Below are positions 58,952-64,000 of a DNA stretch of 64,000 nucleotides, piece after piece. Every line of letters begins with the position of its first letter. The first letter of the stretch is position 1. A model generated the notes under the pieces. It was not told where the DNA came from. It worked only from the letters and a program-made list of their open reading frames with translations, and searched no databases. The DNA is taken from the NCBI RefSeq assembly GCF_014931395.1, contig NZ_CP063120.1, forward strand, positions 1,843,501 through 1,907,500, read 5' to 3'. Source of the DNA: Haemophilus parainfluenzae. Lineage in GTDB: Bacteria > Pseudomonadota > Gammaproteobacteria > Enterobacterales > Pasteurellaceae. A program made the translations under genes and the position numbers.

Positions 58952-59056
58952 ATTGTCTCCTCAAAGAGCGGTCAAAATTGTTGGAATGTCTGGACTGTAT
59001 TTTCCTTGAAATCAAAATGAAAATCCATGATAAAAATCATATTTTCTACAAGCAAT

Positions 59057-59090
59057 AAAAAGACCGGCTTTATCACTCAAACCAGTCTTT
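59057..59090 (-). terminator. Terminator after pgpB
   Basis: AAAGACCGG (59059-59067) pairs with CCAGTCTTT (59082-59090) with one G-T pair; T-rich sequence follows on the minus strand. Confidence 0.75.
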
Positions 59091-59094
59091 GATG

Positions 59095-59820
59095 CTATTT
59101 ATTGTTAAACAAGCCTTTCTTCTGCAAGAAACCAAAAATAATCAAATGAACAATCCACGCCGAAATTATCGCCACAAATAAATCGATTGGATAATGCATT
59201 CCAAGGCGTACGCGGCTAATCAACATTAATACGCCCCAAATGGTCATCGCACCAATAAGCAATTCTGCTTTAAAAGAACGCTTCCCTAATAATTGGCTAA
59301 ATCCAACGGCTAACATAAGCCAAGTAGCGGCAAAAATAGAATGACCAGATGGGAAAGAATAACCGGTTTCATCTTCATAATGGGCTTTTAGCCATGCTGG
59401 CGTATCGGCTTGGGTCGAATAAAATTTATCCACTAATTTCGCACGTTCTGAACGATCTTGATGATAAAAGGCATCCGTAGTACTTTCTGTTTTTTCCGCT
59501 AAATAGACGGTAAAAGGACGTGGCTCGGCAAAAACCGTTTTTAAACCTGTTTTAATTACTTGTGTGGATAATACCGACAGCCCCATTACAATCACGCCCA
59601 TAATCCATTGTTTACGATTTTCAAAAAGAAAACGGAAAAGTAAAGCAAATACACCACAGGTAATTAAAGCGTAAGGCACACTACCGGTTTCGGTTAAAAG
59701 ATAAAGCCAATAATCCCATTCCATTAATTGGTTGTTTCCATGCCAATGATAAGCAAAACCCCAAACAAAAAATGGTACAAGACAAAGGAATAACGTATAT
59801 AATGACAGCCTTTTAAACAT
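59095..59820 (-). CDS. pgpB: Phosphatidylglycerophosphatase B / undecaprenyl pyrophosphatase (PAP2)
   Basis: A 241-residue membrane PAP2 phosphatase with about six helices. The three catalytic motifs are in order: KTGLKTVFAEPRP, PSGHS and SRVRLGMHYPIDL. It dephosphorylates phosphatidylglycerol phosphate and undecaprenyl pyrophosphate. I start at the ATG at 59820 with AGAGGC upstream; the open frame upstream runs antisense through ribA and is not used. Divergent from ribA as in H. influenzae. Confidence 0.93.
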   Translation of the reverse strand: MFKRLSLYTLFLCLVPFFVWGFAYHWHGNNQLMEWDYWLYLLTETGSVPYALITCGVFALLFRFLFENRKQWIMGVIVMGLSVLSTQVIKTGLKTVFAEPRPFTVYLAEKTESTTDAFYHQDRSERAKLVDKFYSTQADTPAWLKAHYEDETGYSFPSGHSIFAATWLMLAVGFSQLLGKRSFKAELLIGAMTIWGVLMLISRVRLGMHYPIDLFVAIISAWIVHLIIFGFLQKKGLFNNK

Positions 59821-59887
59821 TGTTGCCTCTTGATAATAAAAATAAAGTGCATATTTTAGCAGAATAAAGTTGAAAAAAGGATAAGTT

Positions 59888-60535
59888 ATGTCAAAAATCC
59901 AATTGGTTGCCCAAGCCAATTTGCCTACCGAATATGGCATATTTAAAATGGTCGGATTTGAATTTCCCGATACCAAAAAAGAACATGTCGCGTTAGTGAT
60001 GGGTGATATTTCAAACCCAGATGAGCCAGTGCTCGCCCGCATTCATTCTGAATGCTTAACGGGTGATGCATTACACAGTTTAAAATGCGATTGTGGTTTC
60101 CAGCTTGCCGCCGCATTACGTCAAATTAGCGAAGCGGGTCGAGGTGTGTTGATCTATCATCGTGAAGAAGGCCGTGGCATCGGTCTAATTAATAAAATTC
60201 GTGCTTATTCATTACAAGATCAAGGCATGGATACTATTGAAGCCAACCTTGCATTAGGTTTTAAAGCCGATGAACGTAACTTTAATGTGTGTGCCGATAT
60301 GTTTGAATTATTAGGTGTGAAGCAAGTTCGCTTGATGACAAACAACCCGCAAAAAGTAGAAACGATGAAAAAAGCGGGCATTAATATTGTAGAACGCGTG
60401 CCATTAAATGTGGGTGAAAATCGTTACAATACGAAATATCTTGATACCAAAGCAAAAAAAATGGGTCATTATATTGTGCATAATAATGAAGAGCATTTAA
60501 TGACTTGCCCACATTGCCAAGAAGAAGTAATTTAA
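59888..60535 (+). CDS. ribA: GTP cyclohydrolase II
   Basis: A 215-residue RibA of the riboflavin pathway, a stand-alone enzyme not fused to RibB. Zinc ligands C56, C67 and C69 lie in [18 protein letters not shown], followed by the [11 protein letters not shown] loop. AAAGG precedes the ATG. A bidirectional terminator follows 5 bases after the stop. Confidence 0.97.
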   Translation: MSKIQLVAQANLPTEYGIFKMVGFEFPDTKKEHVALVMGDISNPDEPVLARIHSECLTGDALHSLKCDCGFQLAAALRQISEAGRGVLIYHREEGRGIGLINKIRAYSLQDQGMDTIEANLALGFKADERNFNVCADMFELLGVKQVRLMTNNPQKVETMKKAGINIVERVPLNVGENRYNTKYLDTKAKKMGHYIVHNNEEHLMTCPHCQEEVI

Positions 60536-60539
60536 ATAA

Positions 60540-60570
60540 AAAAGCCATACAACTGTATGGCTTTTCTTTT
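60540..60570. terminator. Bidirectional terminator of ribA and the small lipoprotein gene
   Basis: AAAAGCCATAC (60540-60550) and GTATGGCTTTT (60555-60565) pair perfectly around a 4-base loop with T tracts on both strands. Confidence 0.9.
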
Positions 60571-60580
60571 ATCAAAACAA

Positions 60581-60724
60581 TTATTGATTAACGCCCCAAT
60601 GACGAGTGTCTTTATCAAATTTCATGCCTGAATGGGAGCCTTCTGAACCATTAAAATAAACGTCTTTATTTGCGCAAGCTGAAATTACTAATGCACCGAT
60701 AACAATAAGAATTAATTTTTTCAT
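60581..60724 (-). CDS. Small lipoprotein (47 residues), unknown
   Basis: A short gene with AAGGT ahead of its ATG at 60724. The protein begins MKKLILIVIGALVISAC: a complete signal peptide with a lipobox ending at C17. The 30-residue mature part, from CANKDVYFNGSEG to RHWGVNQ, is polar and has no motif I know. It has its own terminator shared with ribA, and the gap of about 170 bases to queC holds both promoters. Ser after the lipobox is absent (Ala at +2), which favours the outer membrane. Confidence 0.72.
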   Translation of the reverse strand: MKKLILIVIGALVISACANKDVYFNGSEGSHSGMKFDKDTRHWGVNQ

Positions 60725-60806
60725 TGTGTTTACCTTTTTTAAAACTAAGTTGCCAAAATTGTATCACAATTCTCTCCGTATTTTCCTGCTTAAATTAGTC
60801 CTTTTC

Positions 60807-60835
60807 TTGCAAAATTTATCTTTGACTTCTACAAT
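60807..60835 (+). promoter_or_regulatory. queC promoter
   Basis: TTGCAA (60807-60812) and TACAAT (60830-60835) with a 17-base spacer, placing the start of transcription about 10 bases before the preQ1 aptamer. Confidence 0.65.
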
Positions 60836-60852
60836 ACCGCCTCATTTTTAAC

Positions 60853-60888
60853 TTGTAGTTCGCAAACCTCCTACATAAAAAAACTAGG
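60853..60888 (+). promoter_or_regulatory. preQ1-I riboswitch of queC
   Basis: A compact aptamer: stem TGTAG (60854-60858) with CTACA (60871-60875), loop GTTCGCAAACCTC, and the A-rich tail ending ACTAGG (60883-60888) that folds back as a pseudoknot. The final AGG is the ribosome binding site of queC, 6 bases before its ATG, so ligand binding should block translation. Confidence 0.88.
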
Positions 60889-60894
60889 TATTCT

Positions 60895-61572
60895 ATGAAT
60901 ATTTCAAATCCTAATCACAATCGTAAAGCCCTTGTGATCTTCTCAGGTGGACAAGATTCCACAACCTGTTTAATTCAAGCCATTGCCGAATATGGCGTGG
61001 AAAATGTCGAAACCGTCACCTTTCAATACGGCCAACGACATGCCATTGAATTAGAAAAAGCCCGTTGGATCGCCAAAGATGTCGGCGTAAAACAAACGTT
61101 GATTGATACGTCCGTTATTAAATCCATCACGCACAATGCTTTAATGGATGCAAACGCTAACATTGAGCAAAAAGACGGGGAATTACCGAATACCTTTGTG
61201 GACGGTCGAAATGCACTCTTCTTATTGTATGCGGCGATTTATGCAAAAGGCCAAGGTATTAATGACATCATTACAGGAGTATGTGAAACGGATTTCAGCG
61301 GCTATCCGGATTGTCGCGATGTGTTTATCAAATCCATGAATGTCACCCTTAATTTAGCCATGGATTATCCGTTCAATTTAAAAACACCGTTAATGTATCT
61401 TACCAAAGCACAAACTTGGGCATTAGCCGATGAATTAGGTGCGTTAGATTATATTCGTCAGCACACTCACACTTGCTACGAAGGTGTTGAAGGCGATTGC
61501 GGGGAATGCCCGAGTTGCAAATTGAGAGATAAAGGCTTACAGGAATATTTAGCCACAAAAGCAAAAGCTTAG
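60895..61572 (+). CDS. queC: 7-cyano-7-deazaguanine synthase
   Basis: A 225-residue QueC that makes preQ0 in queuosine synthesis. The PP-loop [10 protein letters not shown] starts near residue 16; zinc cysteines are C194, C202, C205 and C208 in the C-terminal segment [15 protein letters not shown]. It is under a preQ1 riboswitch and followed by an uptake-sequence terminator. No other que gene is in the window. Confidence 0.96.
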   Translation: MNISNPNHNRKALVIFSGGQDSTTCLIQAIAEYGVENVETVTFQYGQRHAIELEKARWIAKDVGVKQTLIDTSVIKSITHNALMDANANIEQKDGELPNTFVDGRNALFLLYAAIYAKGQGINDIITGVCETDFSGYPDCRDVFIKSMNVTLNLAMDYPFNLKTPLMYLTKAQTWALADELGALDYIRQHTHTCYEGVEGDCGECPSCKLRDKGLQEYLATKAKA

Positions 61573-61621
61573 TATCGAGATAACTCAATCTATAGCAAGT
61601 TAAATAGGTTCAAATGAATCC

Positions 61622-61666
61622 AAAGTGCGGTCAAAATTCACGTCAAATTTTGACCGCACTTTTAAT
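61622..61666 (+). terminator. Terminator after queC (uptake-sequence pair)
   Basis: Arms 61622-61638 and 61646-61662 are perfect 17-base complements, each with an uptake sequence, followed by TT-rich sequence. Confidence 0.87.
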
Positions 61667-61768
61667 TAATGTAGTATCCTTCCCTTTTCTCATCTTTGAT
61701 TTTATAAATGCGTTATTTTTTGATAAAATCATGCTAATTTTTTTATAAATAAGTAACTAATTTTAAAA

Positions 61769-63667
61769 ATGACTACAAATTATTCTGCTCAAGAAATTAC
61801 AGTTCTGAAAGATCTCGAACCGGTGCAAATTCGCCCCGGCATGTACACGGACACCACCCGTCCAAATCACCTTGCACAAGAAGTTATTGATAACAGTGTG
61901 GATGAAGCTCTTGCGGGTTTTGCCACCAAAGTTGAAGTGATTTTACACGCTGATCAATCGCTTGAAGTCATTGATAATGGCCGCGGGATGCCAGTGGATA
62001 TTCACCCAACGGAAGGGGTTTCAGGTGTGGAAGTGATCTTAACTAAGCTTCATGCAGGCGGTAAATTCTCGAATAAAAACTATGAATTTGCAGGTGGCTT
62101 ACACGGGGTAGGGATTTCTGTCGTGAATGCCCTTTCTGAACGTGTTGATATTCAAGTTAAGCGTAACGGCGAAGTGTATAAAATTGCCTTTGAAAATGGG
62201 GTGAAAGTAGAAGAATTAGAAGTCATCGGGACTTGTGGAAGACGTACAACCGGCACTACCGTTCACTTCAAACCGAATCCAAAATATTTCGATAGCAAAA
62301 ATTTTTCTGTTAGTCGTTTACGTCACTTATTACGTGCTAAAGCCGTGCTTTGTTCAGGCTTAGAGATTAAATTTGTCGATAAAGTGAATAACACCGAAGA
62401 TGTGTGGTGCTATCAAGATGGTTTATCGGATTACTTAACCGAAGCAGTGAATGGTTTTGAAACCTTACCTGAAAAACCTTTTGTGGGTGAATTTAAAGGT
62501 TCTACCGAAGCGGTAAGCTGGGCATTATTATGGTTACCAGAAGGTGGTGAGCTTATTGCAGAAAGCTATGTAAACTTGATTCCAACGGTACAAGGCGGAA
62601 CACACGTAAATGGTCTTCGCCAAGGTTTGCTCAATGCCATGACTGAATATTGTGAATTCCGCAATAAATTACCACGTGGCGTGAAATTAACTGCAGACGA
62701 TATTTGGGATCGCTGCGCTTATATTCTTTCACTGAAAATGCAAGATGCTCAATTTGCCGGCCAAACAAAAGAACGTTTATCTTCCCGTCAAAGTGCGGTC
62801 TTTGTTGCGGGTGTTTTAAAAGATGCCTTCAGTTTATGGTTAAATCAAAACGTACAAGATGCAGATCGCTTAGCTGAAATGGCGATCAGTTCTGCACAAC
62901 GTCGTCTGAATGCGGCCAAAAAAGTTGTGCGTAAAAAATTAGTGAGTGGTCCTGCTCTACCGGGTAAATTAGCCGATTGTGCATCACAAAATTTAGAAAA
63001 AACTGAATTATTCTTAGTCGAGGGTGACTCTGCGGGCGGCTCAGCCAAACAGGCACGAGACCGTGAATATCAAGCGATCCTACCGTTACGCGGAAAAATC
63101 TTAAATACTTGGGAAGTCGCCAGTGATCAAGTGCTTGGCTCAACGGAAATTCATGATATTGCTGTGGCGCTTGGTATCGATCCTGATAATGAAGACTTAT
63201 CTCAACTTCGTTACGGGAAAGTCTGTATTTTAGCCGATGCGGACTCTGATGGTTTGCATATCGCCACCCTACTCTGTGCACTCTTTTTACGTCACTTCCC
63301 TAAATTGGTTCAAGATGGACACGTTTATGTGGCAATGCCACCACTCTATCGTATCGACTTAGGTAAAGAAGTCTTTTATGCCCTCGATGAAAACGAAAAA
63401 GAAGCAATTTTAGAACGCTTAAAAGGTAAAAAAGGCACTTTAAACGTACAACGATTCAAAGGTTTAGGTGAAATGGATCCATCACAATTACGTGAAACCA
63501 CCATGGATCCGAATACACGTCGTTTAGTTCAATTAACCTATGAGCTAGGCGAAGATCAAGGCGCGGAAACATTAGAATTAATGGATATGTTACTTGCCAA
63601 AAAACGAGCGGAAGATCGCAAAAATTGGTTACAAACTAATGGCGATCAAGTGGATTTAACCGTTTAA
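61769..63667 (+). CDS. parE: DNA topoisomerase IV subunit B
   Basis: A 632-residue ParE of normal length. GHKL ATPase motifs: EVIDNSVDEALAG, IDNGRGMPVDIH and GGLHGVGISVVNALS; the Toprim domain has LVEGDSAGGSAKQARDR and DADSDGLHIATLL. The IxxLRGKILN-type quinolone-linked loop reads LPLRGKILNTWEVA. With ParC it unlinks daughter chromosomes. An uptake sequence at 62791 encodes Ser-Ala-Val. The next gene starts 16 bases later. Confidence 0.97.
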   Translation: MTTNYSAQEITVLKDLEPVQIRPGMYTDTTRPNHLAQEVIDNSVDEALAGFATKVEVILHADQSLEVIDNGRGMPVDIHPTEGVSGVEVILTKLHAGGKFSNKNYEFAGGLHGVGISVVNALSERVDIQVKRNGEVYKIAFENGVKVEELEVIGTCGRRTTGTTVHFKPNPKYFDSKNFSVSRLRHLLRAKAVLCSGLEIKFVDKVNNTEDVWCYQDGLSDYLTEAVNGFETLPEKPFVGEFKGSTEAVSWALLWLPEGGELIAESYVNLIPTVQGGTHVNGLRQGLLNAMTEYCEFRNKLPRGVKLTADDIWDRCAYILSLKMQDAQFAGQTKERLSSRQSAVFVAGVLKDAFSLWLNQNVQDADRLAEMAISSAQRRLNAAKKVVRKKLVSGPALPGKLADCASQNLEKTELFLVEGDSAGGSAKQARDREYQAILPLRGKILNTWEVASDQVLGSTEIHDIAVALGIDPDNEDLSQLRYGKVCILADADSDGLHIATLLCALFLRHFPKLVQDGHVYVAMPPLYRIDLGKEVFYALDENEKEAILERLKGKKGTLNVQRFKGLGEMDPSQLRETTMDPNTRRLVQLTYELGEDQGAETLELMDMLLAKKRAEDRKNWLQTNGDQVDLTV

Positions 63668-63683
63668 TTATTTGAGGTCAATC

Positions 63684-64000
63684 ATGAACGAACAACGTCG
63701 AGATTTTTTTAGAAACAGCGCATTAGGCTTAGCAACGATTACATTAGGTGCAGGTTTAAGCCTTATTCCTTCTGCTCAAGCAGAAGAAAAAGCCTCAAAT
63801 ACTGCGACGACTGCAGTTGAAAATTTACCTGAGATTGAAGCTGAATTGACGCTCGCACCCAATGTACCAAAACCTCTTGAACGTAACTATCCAGCAAAAG
63901 TCGTGGTGAAACTAACCGCACTTGAGCAAATTATGGATTTAATGGATGGCGTACAATTTAAATTCTGGACATTAAATGGCAGTGTGCCTGCGCCATTTAT
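63684..64000 (+). CDS. AniA/NirK-type copper nitrite reductase, N-terminal part
   Basis: The first 105 codons of a gene running out of the window. The N-terminus carries a Tat signal (RRDFF, then a hydrophobic stretch to about residue 33, likely cleavage after AQA). After a Thr/Glu-rich linker, ENLPEIEAELTLAPNVPKP, PAKVVVKLTA and DGVQFKFWTLNGSVPAPFI match the start of the first cupredoxin domain of AniA-like nitrite reductases. These reduce nitrite to nitric oxide in the periplasm. GAGG precedes the ATG. The copper ligands are beyond the window. Confidence 0.85.
   Translation, partial: MNEQRRDFFRNSALGLATITLGAGLSLIPSAQAEEKASNTATTAVENLPEIEAELTLAPNVPKPLERNYPAKVVVKLTALEQIMDLMDGVQFKFWTLNGSVPAPF

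Larger units (their letters stand above)
3743..63923. repeat. Dispersed Haemophilus uptake signal sequences (about 47)
   Basis: Exact 9-base matches found by eye start at: 3743, 5624, 6781, 7873, 9531, 10050, 11692, 12184, 15491, 16327, 18698, 19406, 20011, 20283, 20899, 22490, 22507, 23496, 23515, 25311, 26728, 27508, 28683, 31572, 32596, 32625, 38435, 38452, 39799, 39816, 41687, 44599, 44616, 46980, 47583, 48995, 50300, 52329, 52358, 53777, 54565, 56384, 58281, 61623, 61653, 62791, 63915. They guide DNA uptake in transformation; a few may have been missed. Confidence 0.93.

Noticed and set aside
59821-60042. N-terminal extension of pgpB
   Set aside because: It runs antisense through the start of ribA and lacks family similarity.
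1-64000. CRISPR arrays, insertion sequences, prophage or integron elements
   Set aside because: No spaced direct repeats, transposase, integrase or attachment-site duplication was seen; the only dispersed repeat is the uptake sequence.

Overview
The window reads as a chromosomal segment of a Pasteurellaceae bacterium, most likely a Haemophilus of the H. parainfluenzae type. The evidence is the 9-base Haemophilus DNA uptake sequence (AAGTGCGGT or its complement), which I count about 47 times by eye, together with an AT-rich composition and many gene neighbourhoods that match H. influenzae from memory (hns-purU-aroA, folE/moeA-moeB, lpoA-yraN-diaA-dolP-nrdA-nrdB, lptG-lptF/pepA, pgpB/ribA). A type VI secretion cluster and a copper nitrite reductase, both absent from typical H. 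influenzae, argue against that species.

Layout. 1-3.4 kb: edge of a type VI secretion cluster (tssB-tssC-tssE-tssF leftwards, hcp rightwards), AT-rich and without an intact uptake sequence. 3.6-11.5 kb: uvrB, a hairpin carrying DnaA boxes, tRNA-Asn, a DUF695/RraB-like protein with xthA, a Na+/H+ antiporter, a pseudouridine synthase and cardiolipin synthase. 11.6-16.3 kb: an NhaC-family transporter behind a lysine riboswitch, then hns, purU, aroA. 16.3-23.4 kb: a Bcr-type efflux pump, folE, moeA-moeB (MoeB without its zinc cysteines), a small membrane protein, a YedE-type transporter with a TusA-like partner, and a periplasmic protein of unknown function. 23.5-32.6 kb: pntA-pntB, tldD, rsmI, and the envelope operon lpoA-yraN-diaA-dolP.

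32.6-44.6 kb: nrdA-nrdB under two NrdR boxes, with an extra 65-residue membrane ORF between them; lysS; a MetE-core protein behind a MetJ box; an NRAMP-like carrier with 5-oxoprolinase genes pxpB-pxpC-pxpA, divergent from fbp across CRP-like and FNR sites. 44.6-59 kb: lptF-lptG, pepA, an exonuclease/endonuclease-family membrane protein, ytfE with an FNR-like box, an LTA-synthase-like sulfatase, a short malic enzyme, a DUF1919 protein, rsuA, a second Bcr-type pump, an alanine/glycine symporter and nagK. 59-64 kb: pgpB, ribA, an unannotated-size 47-residue lipoprotein, queC with a preQ1 riboswitch, parE, and the start of a Tat-exported AniA/NirK-type copper nitrite reductase.

Most of the window is ordinary housekeeping DNA. 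The regulatory layer is unusually readable: lysine and preQ1 riboswitches, NrdR, MetJ, FNR and CRP sites, and eight transcription terminators built from inverted pairs of uptake sequences. I did not find a convincing wholly new system; the best candidates for a second look are the ORF inside nrdAB, the DnaA-box hairpin beside tRNA-Asn, and the zinc-less MoeB.
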